Below are positions 7,443 to 16,219 of a stretch of DNA of 59,306 nt, one piece after another. The DNA is taken from NCBI GenBank assembly GCA_035255485.1, contig DATEZO010000220.1, positions 1 through 59,306 on the forward strand. Direction: 5' to 3'. The notes under the pieces are model-generated. The model was not told the DNA's origin and searched no databases. It worked only from the letters and a program-made list of their open reading frames with translations. Both the position numbers and the translations under genes were made by a program. The DNA is from DATEZO01 sp035255485. Lineage in GTDB: Bacteria > Pseudomonadota > Gammaproteobacteria > Burkholderiales > Burkholderiaceae_D. How positions within the stretch are numbered: the stretch's first letter is position 1; each line of letters opens with the position of its first letter.

Positions 7443-8180
7443 GTGATTCCTCCTCTGATACGTTTGCCTGTCAAGATTTTGCCGCAACCGGATGAAACCA
7501 CATGCGGCCCCACATGCCTGCAAGCGGTATACCGCTACTGGGGCGAAGAAGACGACGCGCTATCCGATATCGTTGCACGCACTGGGCGCCTTGAACATGG
7601 CGGGACGTTTGCAGTTTTTCTCGCTTGTGATGCGCTGCGCAAGGGTTATCGCGCAACCATCTATACCTACAACCTGAATGTGTTTGATCCAAGCTGGTTC
7701 GGCAATACGAAAGTCGACATTGCCGACCGTCTGCGACGGCAGAGCACACTCAAGACCGATTACCGTTTGCAACATGCGACTTCCGGCTATCTGGAATTTC
7801 TGGAGTTGGGTGGGCGTTTGCGCCTGATGGACATGTCGCACGGCCTGATCCATGGCTTATTGCGCCGCAGGCATCCGATTCTTACCGGGTTGAGTTCCAC
7901 CTATCTGTATCGCACGCCGCGCGAATACGGGCCGGAAGACAAGCCCGACGATATTCGCGGCGTGCCGGCCGGGCATTTTGTGGTGATCGCAGGTTATGAC
8001 ATCGGACGCCGCAAGGTATTGATCGTCGATCCGTACAAGATGAATCCTTATGGCCGGCTGCACGAATACTGGATCAGCATCGAACGCGTCATCGGCGCGG
8101 TACTGCTTGGCATCGTGACGCACGATGCCAATCTGCTGATCATTCACCCTCGCCACCTGCCGCAGCACGAAATAACATGA
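7443..8180 (+). CDS. C39-like cysteine peptidase domain protein
   Basis: A 245-residue papain-fold protein of the C39-like group. The triad is visible: Cys21 in DETTCGPTCLQ, His178 in VPAGHFVVIAGYD and Asp196 in LIVDPY. There is no signal peptide or transmembrane helix, so it is probably cytoplasmic. The start is GTG 7443, with AGGAG 13 nt upstream. It overlaps the ATP-grasp ligase gene by 4 nt. In similar neighbourhoods such peptidases are thought to trim or reverse the amide bonds made by the neighbouring ligases; the substrate is not known. Confidence 0.85.
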   Translation: MIPPLIRLPVKILPQPDETTCGPTCLQAVYRYWGEEDDALSDIVARTGRLEHGGTFAVFLACDALRKGYRATIYTYNLNVFDPSWFGNTKVDIADRLRRQSTLKTDYRLQHATSGYLEFLELGGRLRLMDMSHGLIHGLLRRRHPILTGLSSTYLYRTPREYGPEDKPDDIRGVPAGHFVVIAGYDIGRRKVLIVDPYKMNPYGRLHEYWISIERVIGAVLLGIVTHDANLLIIHPRHLPQHEIT

Positions 8181-9646
8181 ACATAATTTTTGTTGTCAGC
8201 CATCTGCGCGACTGTCGGATCCGCATGCCCGGGGTGGATATCGTGCCGATGCGCACTTACCTGATGGATGCCGCGTATTGCGGCAATAAAGACATCAAGG
8301 TATTCAATCTGTGCAGATCATATCGTTATCAAAAACACGGATATTATGTTTCACTTCTGGCGGAAGCACGCGGACACAATCCATTACCTGACGTCAAAGC
8401 CATCGAGGACCTGCATTCCGACCGACTGACCCAGTTGCTGGTCGCAAGCCTGGACCAGACGATCCAGTCCGGCCTGGCGCAGATTCATACCGATGTGCAT
8501 GCACTTGATTTTTATTTTGGCCGCGATGCCGAACGGTGCCATGAACAGCTTGGTGAGCAATTGTTCAATCTGCTGCGCATACCATTGCTGCACGTGCAAT
8601 TCAAACGCTGCCATGGGCGCTGGCGTGTGCAGGAGGCGCGCGCGCTCGACATCACCGATATCGCTCCGTGCGATCTACAGAAAATGGCCGATGCGGCGAC
8701 CGACTGTGTGAAAGGCCATCAGGCGCGAGCACGCGAACCGGCAGCGAAAAAGCCGGCGCTTGCCATTCTATATACACGGGAAGAGTGCGAGAAACCATCC
8801 AATGCCGGCGCGCTACGCAAATTCCGGGAAGCCGCCGAGATGCTCGACATCCGCACTGAAATCATTACCAGAAACGACAGTAATCGCTTGACGCAGTTTG
8901 ACGCGCTGTTCATCCGCGACACCACCAGCGTCAATCATTACACCTATCAGTTCGCGCGCCAGGCTGCGCTGGCCGGCCTGGTTGTGCTGGATGATCCGGA
9001 CTCCATCCTGAAATGCAGCAACAAGATCTATCTTGCAGAACTGCTGAACCGCCACGGCATTCCGACGCCGAAGACAATGATGGTGCACTACGATAACCTG
9101 GATGACATCGTTCCCGCGCTTGGCTTGCCCTGCATTCTGAAGCAGCCGGACAGCGCCTTCTCGATCGGCGTGGAGAAAATTGACTCGCAAAGCGAACTGG
9201 AGCAGAAAGCACACAAATTGTTCGAAAAGTCGGAGCTGATTCTGGCTCAGGAATATGTGCCGACCGGTTTTGACTGGCGCATCGGCATCCTTGATCGGCA
9301 ACCGCTGTTTGCCTGTAAATACTTCATGGTGCCCGGACACTGGCAGATCATTCAACATGACGGGAAACACGCCATTCGCGAAGGAATAACCGAGGCGGTC
9401 AACCTTTGCAATGTGCCGGGGCAGGTGATCCGGATGGCGCTGGAAGCCGCCAATCTGGTCGGTGATGGATTTTACGGCGTCGACCTGAAACAGCGCGGCC
9501 AGCATTGTTGCGTCATCGAAATCAATGACAATCCGAACGTCGATGAAGGCAATGAGGACGTGCTATTGCAAGATGCGCTATATCGCGATGTGATGCACGT
9601 GTTTCGCAAGCGCATCGAAGCGCGCAAAGGAAATACCGTATCGTGA
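8177..9646 (+). CDS. RimK-type ATP-grasp ligase with RLAN-type N-terminal domain
   Basis: A 489-residue protein. The first ~190 residues resemble the RLAN domain that heads a distinct RimK subgroup; residues ~285-480 are ATP-grasp. Seen: KIYLAELLNRHGIPTPKTMM, the Lys in PCILKQPDSAFSIGVEK, VGDGFYGVDLKQ, and the metal-binding VIEINDNPNVDEG. Such enzymes activate a carboxylate with ATP and join it to an amine, often adding amino acids to a peptide or protein. The start overlaps the peptidase stop (ATGA) and the stop overlaps the next start (GTGA), so the genes are one transcript. Confidence 0.9.
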   Translation: MNIIFVVSHLRDCRIRMPGVDIVPMRTYLMDAAYCGNKDIKVFNLCRSYRYQKHGYYVSLLAEARGHNPLPDVKAIEDLHSDRLTQLLVASLDQTIQSGLAQIHTDVHALDFYFGRDAERCHEQLGEQLFNLLRIPLLHVQFKRCHGRWRVQEARALDITDIAPCDLQKMADAATDCVKGHQARAREPAAKKPALAILYTREECEKPSNAGALRKFREAAEMLDIRTEIITRNDSNRLTQFDALFIRDTTSVNHYTYQFARQAALAGLVVLDDPDSILKCSNKIYLAELLNRHGIPTPKTMMVHYDNLDDIVPALGLPCILKQPDSAFSIGVEKIDSQSELEQKAHKLFEKSELILAQEYVPTGFDWRIGILDRQPLFACKYFMVPGHWQIIQHDGKHAIREGITEAVNLCNVPGQVIRMALEAANLVGDGFYGVDLKQRGQHCCVIEINDNPNVDEGNEDVLLQDALYRDVMHVFRKRIEARKGNTVS

Positions 9647-10899
9647 ATATCCCGCAGATCCGCGCTTTCATGGGATCCGGCATCGAGCTTGAATATGCCA
9701 TCGTCGATGCAGCAACGCTGTCGTGCATGCCGATTGCAGATCGTCTGCTATCCGGAATTTCCAATGACCATCCAAATGAAGTCAGGCGCGGCCAGCTGGG
9801 ATGGTCGAATGAGTTGGCATTGCATGTGATCGAGATTAAAAACCTGCAGCCGACAGCGGAATTCGAGCGTCTGCCGGCGGCATTCCAGAATGAAGTGCGT
9901 TACATGAATCGGATGCTGCGTGCATTTGGCGCGCGGTTGATGCCGACCGCAATGCATCCGTGGATGAATCCGCGCACCGATATGCGCCTCTGGCCGCATG
10001 ACAATGCAGGCATTTATCAGGCATATGCGCGCATTTTCGATGTGCAAACCCACGGCTGGGCCAATCTGCAGAGCATGCATATCAACCTGCCGTTTATCGG
10101 CGACGATGAATTTGCCCGGCTGCATGCTGCGATCAGGCTGATCTTGCCGATCATACCGGCGCTTGCGGCAAGTTCGCCTATTGCCGAAGAAAAGGATACC
10201 GGCTTTGCCGACTTTCGCATGGAAACCTATCGTAGCAATGCAAGGGAATTTCCATCGATCACCGGAAAGGTCATTCCCGAAACAATCTCTTCGCGTAGCG
10301 AGTACGAGGAGCAGATTCTGGCGCCGATGTACCGCGAGATCCGGCCGTTTGACCCGCAGGGCGTGCTGCAGCAGGAATGGCTTAATTCGCGCGGCGCCAT
10401 CGCGCGCTTTGACCGCAACACGATTGAAATCCGCGTAACCGACACGCAGGAATGCCCGGAAGCCGATTTCACCATCGCGGCTGCCGTCATATCCGCCGTG
10501 CATATGCTGTACCGGGCCAGGAGCACCCCGCTTTCCGCACAGCAGTCGCATGATACGGATGCGCTGGCATCCATCTTCCTGGCATGCGTGCATGAAGCCG
10601 ACGAAGCTATCATTGACGACCGCGAATATTTGCGGCTGCTCGGTTATTCGGGAAAGCGCTGCACTGCAGGGGATCTGTGGCGCCATCTGGCAAGGCACAT
10701 GACGATGGATCGCCTGTCACAGCCGCAAGCGTGGCACGATCGCTTGCTACAGGTGCTTGAATACGGTCCACTGGCACGCCGCATCCGGCGCGCGCTTGGC
10801 AATGATGATTCCAAGCCGCGACTGGAAGCGGTATATCGGCAATTATGCGATTGCCTGAATGAAGGCAGAATGTTCCACGATTTCACCGCGTCCGAATAG
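9643..10899 (+). CDS. GCS2-type carboxylate-amine ligase
   Basis: A 418-residue protein of the glutamate-cysteine ligase 2 (YbdK-like) superfamily. The N-terminal FMGSGIELEYAIVD carries the metal/substrate Glu pair; a conserved His/Trp-rich core (MHPWMNP, HGWANLQSMHINLPF) and the NSRGAIARFDRNTIEIRVTDTQECPEAD block follow. It should make a gamma-glutamyl-type or similar amide bond using ATP. Start is GTG 9643, overlapping the upstream stop. Pairing with an ATP-grasp ligase suggests two sequential ligations on one product. Confidence 0.88.
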   Translation: MNIPQIRAFMGSGIELEYAIVDAATLSCMPIADRLLSGISNDHPNEVRRGQLGWSNELALHVIEIKNLQPTAEFERLPAAFQNEVRYMNRMLRAFGARLMPTAMHPWMNPRTDMRLWPHDNAGIYQAYARIFDVQTHGWANLQSMHINLPFIGDDEFARLHAAIRLILPIIPALAASSPIAEEKDTGFADFRMETYRSNAREFPSITGKVIPETISSRSEYEEQILAPMYREIRPFDPQGVLQQEWLNSRGAIARFDRNTIEIRVTDTQECPEADFTIAAAVISAVHMLYRARSTPLSAQQSHDTDALASIFLACVHEADEAIIDDREYLRLLGYSGKRCTAGDLWRHLARHMTMDRLSQPQAWHDRLLQVLEYGPLARRIRRALGNDDSKPRLEAVYRQLCDCLNEGRMFHDFTASE

Positions 10900-10922
10900 A
10901 CGCACAACACAGGACGACAGCA

Positions 10923-11729
10923 TTGCAGCACGAACTCATGGCCGCCACGACACAGTCGCATCAGGCGCACGCCAGCCGCACCGGCCCGGCATCTCGCACT
11001 ATCATGGTGGTAATAACTTGCGAGCATGGCGGCAATCGCATTCCAGGCCCATACCGGCATTTGTTCCAGAATGCGCAGCAGGTGCTGAACACGCATCGTG
11101 GCTACGATATCGGCGCCGCGGCGCTGGCGCGGGATCTGGCAGCTGCATTCGCAGCACCTTTATTTCTATCGACGGTAAGCCGGTTGCTGATCGACCTCAA
11201 TCGCTCGGTCGGACATCCGCGCCTGTATTCCGAATTCACCCGCAATACCGGCGCCGATTTGCGCCGTAAAATTCTGCAGCATTATTACGCGCCGTATCGC
11301 ACCAATGCGGAAACGTGCATCAGGCAGGCAATCGAGCGCGGCCAGCACGTCATTCATGTATCCAGCCACAGTTTTACGCCCGAGCTCGATGGCGAAGTGC
11401 GCAATGCCGACATTGGCTTGCTGTACGATCCCAAGCGCTCGACGGAAGTAAATCTTGGCCGCCGCTACCGGGCGGCGTTACAAGTGCAGGCACCGGCTTG
11501 CAAAACGCGAATGAACTATCCGTATACAGGGATTTCTGACGGCTTTATCTCCTATTTGCGGCGACACTTTTCCGGCGATGTATATACCGGCATCGAAATC
11601 GAAATGAATCAGAAACATGTGACGGCTGGCAGCCGTCATTGGCGTCAGTTGCGCAAAGTGGTAATCGAAGCGCTGCAGGAATCTTTCCGGTCCATTCCGG
11701 CAATGCCACCGGAAAGCCGCCTGGAATGA
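10923..11729 (+). CDS. N-formylglutamate amidohydrolase family protein
   Basis: A 268-residue zinc hydrolase of the FGase family. ITCEHGGNRIP (32-42) holds the metal-binding Glu-His, THRGYDIGA the conserved Asp, VHVSSHSFTPEL the second His region, and GIEIEMNQ the late Glu. The start is taken as TTG 10923 because AGGACG sits 8 nt upstream; ATG 10938 is in frame but has no ribosome-binding site. It is the last gene of the operon. In this context it probably hydrolyses an amide made by the two ligases rather than acting in histidine breakdown, as no hut genes are nearby. Confidence 0.87.
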   Translation: MQHELMAATTQSHQAHASRTGPASRTIMVVITCEHGGNRIPGPYRHLFQNAQQVLNTHRGYDIGAAALARDLAAAFAAPLFLSTVSRLLIDLNRSVGHPRLYSEFTRNTGADLRRKILQHYYAPYRTNAETCIRQAIERGQHVIHVSSHSFTPELDGEVRNADIGLLYDPKRSTEVNLGRRYRAALQVQAPACKTRMNYPYTGISDGFISYLRRHFSGDVYTGIEIEMNQKHVTAGSRHWRQLRKVVIEALQESFRSIPAMPPESRLE

Positions 11730-11779
11730 GAAAGAGAGCACTGAAAGGCATGTCTCTCATGGGGCGAACATGCATTTGG

Positions 11780-13141
11780 CTATACGCCGACCGGCCAGGT
11801 TTCCGGCGCTTCACCGCTGTGCCAGGAAGCAGTCCGTTCCAGCGGCTCGACTGCGTGGGTCTCATCAAAATGCAGCACGGCATCAAATTGTTGCGCCAGG
11901 CTGGCGTGGAAATAATGGCTATGCCGTTCCGAATGCGGCAGGTAAATAACGCCGATTGCCCGTTCCAGCCGCTGCGCCAACGCCGGCTGCTGCATCACGG
12001 AGTTTCCTCTTGTCAGTAGCAAAAATTCGGGCAGGCCAGTATCGTGAAACACCCGCTCGTAGCTTTCCGGAAGCGCGACGCGCACGCGCTTGCGTTCTGC
12101 CGGACCATCCCAGTCCGACGCTGCGGTGACCGTACCGTGATGCGTGGTGAAGCCGATCAGCACTGCCTCGTTTCCATATTGCCTGCGCGCAAGCTGGCCA
12201 AGATTCCATTGTCCATGCTGGCCAAGTTCAGTGGCGCTGGCATCACCCAGATGCGAATTATGCGCCCAGACGACAATCTTAGCCGCCGCTCCGGTCATTT
12301 TTGACAAATGTCGAGCAAGCGCATCCAGCGTATCTGCCATATGACGGTCACGGATATTCCATGAAGAAACATTGCCTTGGAACATGGTCCGATAATATTG
12401 TTCTGCATCCTTTACCAGTTGCGCGTTCTGCTCCGCATGAAAAAATTCATCCGCCGCACACCGGCCATCGCGCTTCAGCAGATCTGATGCATGCATTTGC
12501 AGATCACGCAATTGCGCAATGACTGCCTCTTCGCAGGACGCTGACATGCGAATGCCGGTCGCATAGCCATAGCGCTGACTATCCTCGCCAAAATGATCAA
12601 AGCAGGCGTAGCGAGTACGCGCATGCCGTGCCGCTTCCGGATCCTTGTCATCGAGGTAGCGCAGCACTTCCTCCATCGAAGTGAACAGGCTATATAGATC
12701 CAGCCCGTAAAATCCGGCCCGATTTGACTCTGGCGGCAATCCATCGTTGTGGCGCCGCAGCCACTCGATAAACGCCACAACATCCGTATTGCGCCACATC
12801 CAGGTTGGAAAACGCTTGAAGCCGGAAAGCGCCTGCTTGGCATTGGCGTCGTCCGCACCGCCACGCACGTAGCGATTCACGCGATAAGCATCGGGCCAAT
12901 CGGCCTCGACCGCAACGGCAGTAAAGTTCTTTTCGGTAATCAGGCGCCGCGTGATGTTGGCACGCTCACGGTAAAACTCATGCGTGCCATGGCTGGCTTC
13001 ACCCAGCAACACGAATCGCGCATCGCCTATCAGTTCAAGCAAAGGGTCGTAATCATTCGCTGCGCCCTTCAACAGATGCGCCGAGGATGCAATGGCAATG
13101 CTGGCCGGGGAATGCGCAGCAGAAGGCGTAATCGTTCTCAT
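11780..13141 (-). CDS. Erythromycin-esterase-like protein
   Basis: A 453-residue protein of the EreA/EreB superfamily. The signature blocks are present: VLLGEASHGTHEFYRERANI (catalytic His/Glu) near 47-66, AVEADWPDAYRVNRYV, and WAHNSHLGDA with the second His pair. Most chromosomal members do not inactivate macrolides; their substrate is unknown. It ends 50 bp from the convergent amidohydrolase gene and follows the FAD/Rieske gene with an 88-bp gap, probably as the last gene of a leftward operon. Confidence 0.88.
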   Translation of the reverse strand: MRTITPSAAHSPASIAIASSAHLLKGAANDYDPLLELIGDARFVLLGEASHGTHEFYRERANITRRLITEKNFTAVAVEADWPDAYRVNRYVRGGADDANAKQALSGFKRFPTWMWRNTDVVAFIEWLRRHNDGLPPESNRAGFYGLDLYSLFTSMEEVLRYLDDKDPEAARHARTRYACFDHFGEDSQRYGYATGIRMSASCEEAVIAQLRDLQMHASDLLKRDGRCAADEFFHAEQNAQLVKDAEQYYRTMFQGNVSSWNIRDRHMADTLDALARHLSKMTGAAAKIVVWAHNSHLGDASATELGQHGQWNLGQLARRQYGNEAVLIGFTTHHGTVTAASDWDGPAERKRVRVALPESYERVFHDTGLPEFLLLTRGNSVMQQPALAQRLERAIGVIYLPHSERHSHYFHASLAQQFDAVLHFDETHAVEPLERTASWHSGEAPETWPVGV

Positions 13142-13229
13142 GATACGAATTTGACCAGCCGCAGCGCCATGAATTCAATTGACGGCATTGCCATTCATGG
13201 CGTGCATGGAGAGGTGTGGCTGATGTTTC

Positions 13230-14861
13230 CTACGCCGGCGGATTTAATGAAGTATCGATTTTCGATATCGCATCATGGCGTTGCAATGGCATCAGCGCCG
13301 GCCCTTCGATGACGGTTCCATCAAAATTGAACCGGCTGCCGTGGCACGGACAGTCCCAGCTGTTTTCCGCACGGTTCCAGTGGACAATACATTTCAGGTG
13401 CGTGCATACCGGCGACAGGACATGCAATTGATCGGTACGATCGCGATACACCGCCAGTTTGTCGCCATCAATATCCACTAGCGCTCCTTCGCCGGGTGCG
13501 ACATTCGCAATGCTTTTCAGGGCCGGGCTTTGCGTATAGTCCTTGATGTAATGGCCGGCAACATTCAGGTTTTCCCTGAAAAAATTCTTTGCCGATTTCA
13601 TGGGCGTAAAGCGGCGCGGCGAATACAGTTCGGCAAACCGGTTTTCCCGGCCGCAGATTTCATCCGTGATGATCATGCCGGCCAGCGTGCCGTACGTGAG
13701 CCCATCCGCACCAAAACCGGACGCCAGATAGAGCCGCGACGGCCCGGCGCTGCTGCCAATGTACGGCAACCCGTCTGCGGACCGGTATTGCTGCGCCGAC
13801 CACTGGAGCACCGGCGCATCCGCATTGAAGCGAGTGTGCAGCAATTCCTGCAAGAGCCGATAGGCGCCATCCGGATCGTGCCTCTGCCCGGTCTTGTGCT
13901 TTTCGCCGATCATCAAAACGTAGGGTTTGCCACCAATCTGCAGCATGCGCGTCGAGGTCGGATTTTCTCCAATGCTCCAGAAAATGCCGCCTGGAAGCTG
14001 GCGATCCTTCATCAAGGCCGCCACAGCATATTCGCGGTAGGCGCCAAGCTCCGTTTGCACCATATTAAAACCCTTTGGCGTATGCGTCGCCATCACGATG
14101 TGATCGGCCCGCACCGTATGCGCCGCGGTGTTGACGAAGCCCTCATCGGTATCCAGGTCAAATACCGGCGTATCCTCGAATATCTGGCATTGTTGCGATC
14201 GAATCGCCGTCGCCAGTTGCCGCACATAGGCAAGCGGGTTGAATTGCGCCTGATTGTGCACTACCAGTGCTTTCGTGATCATGTACGGCAAGGGAAGATC
14301 CTTGACCAGGCGGGTATCCAGCCCTGCACCACGCGCCGCGTTATATTCATTCTCGATGCGATCCTGATCGGCGGGCGAGCCATGAATGGTATACAGCACC
14401 CATGGCTGGCGCGCAAAGTCGCATTCGATGTGGAAATCCGTAATATTTCGCTCGATCAGGTCGATTGCGCTGCTGCGCGACCGCACCACCATTTCAACAA
14501 TATCGTCTCCCCATTTCTTGCCTAGCTTGAACAGGCTTTCGTCCAGCATGGCATACAGGTTGCCGGTCGCGCGACCGGTCGTGCCGGCACCGATCCTGGC
14601 GGCCTCCAGGACTGCCACCGTACGCCCGGCGCGCATCAGTTCGGCAGCTGCGGTAATACCTGTAATGCCGCCGCCGATCACCGCGACGTCGACGCTCAGA
14701 TCCGAGCTCAGCATAGGAAAAGCATTCGTCTCCCGCGCCACATCCCATATCGACAGCCGCGGCAAATCGGCGGCCGGGGCGTTTAGCCGCTCGCTCATCT
14801 CGCTTGCCAGCCGCTTCATCATGTCGTCATGCAAAATCATTCCTTTCCAGAGAGTCGCCAC
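13230..14861 (-). CDS. FAD-dependent oxidoreductase with C-terminal Rieske domain
   Basis: A 543-residue fusion. The first ~410 residues are a DAO-type flavoprotein: a dinucleotide-binding VAVIGGGITGITAAAELMRAG near 59-79, and GFGADGLTYGTLAG near the end of the flavin fold. The last ~100 residues are a Rieske [2Fe-2S] domain with ligands C-T-H-L-K-C and C-P-C-H-G-S. It probably oxidises a small amine or similar substrate with electrons leaving through the cluster. The 5' end is uncertain: GTG 14861 is the longest frame; ATG 14840 has AAAGGA but with no spacer. Cytoplasmic; substrate unknown. Confidence 0.87.
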   Translation of the reverse strand: MATLWKGMILHDDMMKRLASEMSERLNAPAADLPRLSIWDVARETNAFPMLSSDLSVDVAVIGGGITGITAAAELMRAGRTVAVLEAARIGAGTTGRATGNLYAMLDESLFKLGKKWGDDIVEMVVRSRSSAIDLIERNITDFHIECDFARQPWVLYTIHGSPADQDRIENEYNAARGAGLDTRLVKDLPLPYMITKALVVHNQAQFNPLAYVRQLATAIRSQQCQIFEDTPVFDLDTDEGFVNTAAHTVRADHIVMATHTPKGFNMVQTELGAYREYAVAALMKDRQLPGGIFWSIGENPTSTRMLQIGGKPYVLMIGEKHKTGQRHDPDGAYRLLQELLHTRFNADAPVLQWSAQQYRSADGLPYIGSSAGPSRLYLASGFGADGLTYGTLAGMIITDEICGRENRFAELYSPRRFTPMKSAKNFFRENLNVAGHYIKDYTQSPALKSIANVAPGEGALVDIDGDKLAVYRDRTDQLHVLSPVCTHLKCIVHWNRAENSWDCPCHGSRFNFDGTVIEGPALMPLQRHDAISKIDTSLNPPA

Positions 14862-14891
14862 GGCGGCATTGCATTATTCCCGCGCACTCGT

Positions 14892-15161
14892 TCAGGTGGT
14901 GACTGCAGGATGGCACGCCACCAACGGCGGTTCAATCCGATGGAATGCATCCGGGCGGGTCGAATACGAAAATAATGCCCTGCGCATGCCGGATATCACC
15001 AGATTATGTATCTGTGTTTCAGGCCTGGAAGGCGAGTGCGGCGGCGATGGAAGATCCGGCGGCCGATTACATGCGGACAACGACGATGCGGCGATGGCAA
15101 GCAGCAATGTCCTTAAGCAGGCCCCTGCATGGATCCGTACCCTGCCGCAAGGCTTTTCCAT
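14892..15161 (-). CDS. Small putative lipoprotein
   Basis: An 89-residue frame. The start at ATG 15161 is supported by AAGGAG 7 nt upstream. The head is a lipoprotein signal (RTLLLAIAASSLSAC, Cys near residue 31) followed by a Pro/Ser-rich tail (NRPPDLPSPPHSPSRPE). I know no family for it. It sits 38 bp after the decarboxylase-like gene and 30 bp before the FAD/Rieske gene, all leftward, so it is probably in the same operon. Confidence 0.6.
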   Translation of the reverse strand: MEKPCGRVRIHAGACLRTLLLAIAASSLSACNRPPDLPSPPHSPSRPETQIHNLVISGMRRALFSYSTRPDAFHRIEPPLVACHPAVTT

Positions 15162-15199
15162 GATTGCTCTCCTTGTCATCATGTGCCTTTCTAATGGTT

Positions 15200-16219
15200 T
15201 CACGAAGGCGCCGTATGGAATACCAGACTATCAGTCGGGCTGCTGTACGCGTCTTGATCTGCCCCAAGAATTGACGGTGACTGCTTGAAATAGGCAATGG
15301 CTTTTTGCAGCCCTTCTTCCAGTCCGGTTTTCGGTTGCCAGCCAAACAGGCTTTTTGCCAGCGTGATCTCGGGGCAACGCCGCACCGGGTCATCGTCTGG
15401 CAGCGGGCGGAAAACGATGGCGGAATGCGATCCGGTCAGCGCAATGATTTTTTCCGCCAGTTCCAGCATCGTGCATTCGGTTGGATTGCCCAGGTTGACC
15501 GGCCCGCAAATGCCATCCGGGCTACGCATCAGGCGATCGAGTCCATCAATCATGTCATCCACATAACAGAATGAACGGGTCTGCATGCCGTTGCCGTAGA
15601 TCGTGATCGGCTGCTCGCGCAACGCCTGCATGATGAAGTTGGACACCACGCGGCCGTCGTTCGGATGCATGCGTGGGCCGTAGGTGTTGAAAATGCGCGC
15701 CACCTTCACCCGCAGGTGGTGCTGGCGGCGGTAATCCATGCACAGCGTCTCCGCGCAGCGCTTGCCTTCGTCGTAGCAGGAACGGATGCCGACGGGATTG
15801 ACATGCCCCCAGTATTCCTCCACCTGCGGATGGGATTGCGGATCGCCATACACTTCGGAGGTCGATGCCTGCAGGATTTTCGCCTTGAGCCGCTTGGCCA
15901 GGCCCAGCATGTTGATTGCGCCATGCACGCTGGTCTTGGTGGTCTGCACCGGATCGTTCTGGTAATGCACCGGCGACGCCGGACAAGCCAGGTTATAGAT
16001 CTCGTCCACTTCGACATACAGCGGAAAGGTCACGTCGTGGCGCAGCAGCTCGAAACGGGGATAGCCCAGCAGATGCGCGATATTGCGCTTGCTGCCGGTA
16101 TAGAAATTATCGACGCACAAGACGTCATGGCCTTGCGCCAGCAAAAATTCGCATAGGTGCGAACCGAGAAAACCCGCGCCGCCGGTGACGAGAACGCGCT
16201 TGCAATGACTTTCTTTCAT
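15200..16219 (-). CDS. NAD-dependent epimerase, UDP-glucuronate decarboxylase type
   Basis: A 339-residue extended SDR. VTGGAGFLGSHLCEFLL at 11-27 binds NAD, and the catalytic Tyr149/Lys153 lies in SCYDEGKR, a motif typical of UDP-glucuronate decarboxylases (Uxs), which make UDP-xylose from UDP-glucuronate. Also typical are FNTYGPRMHPNDGRVVSNFI and GDG-like INLGNP. Start is ATG 16219 with AAAGGAG 9 nt upstream; the frame runs further upstream without a better site. It overlaps the GT9 gene by 4 nt, so it probably supplies a nucleotide sugar for the linked glycan pathway. Confidence 0.88.
   Translation of the reverse strand: MKESHCKRVLVTGGAGFLGSHLCEFLLAQGHDVLCVDNFYTGSKRNIAHLLGYPRFELLRHDVTFPLYVEVDEIYNLACPASPVHYQNDPVQTTKTSVHGAINMLGLAKRLKAKILQASTSEVYGDPQSHPQVEEYWGHVNPVGIRSCYDEGKRCAETLCMDYRRQHHLRVKVARIFNTYGPRMHPNDGRVVSNFIMQALREQPITIYGNGMQTRSFCYVDDMIDGLDRLMRSPDGICGPVNLGNPTECTMLELAEKIIALTGSHSAIVFRPLPDDDPVRRCPEITLAKSLFGWQPKTGLEEGLQKAIAYFKQSPSILGADQDAYSSPTDSLVFHTAPS

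Noticed and set aside
13530..14525. A 331-codon plus-strand frame opposite the FAD/Rieske gene
   Set aside because: It lies entirely antisense to a gene with clear flavin motifs; its sequence shows no family pattern and is Arg/His-rich as expected for an antisense shadow.
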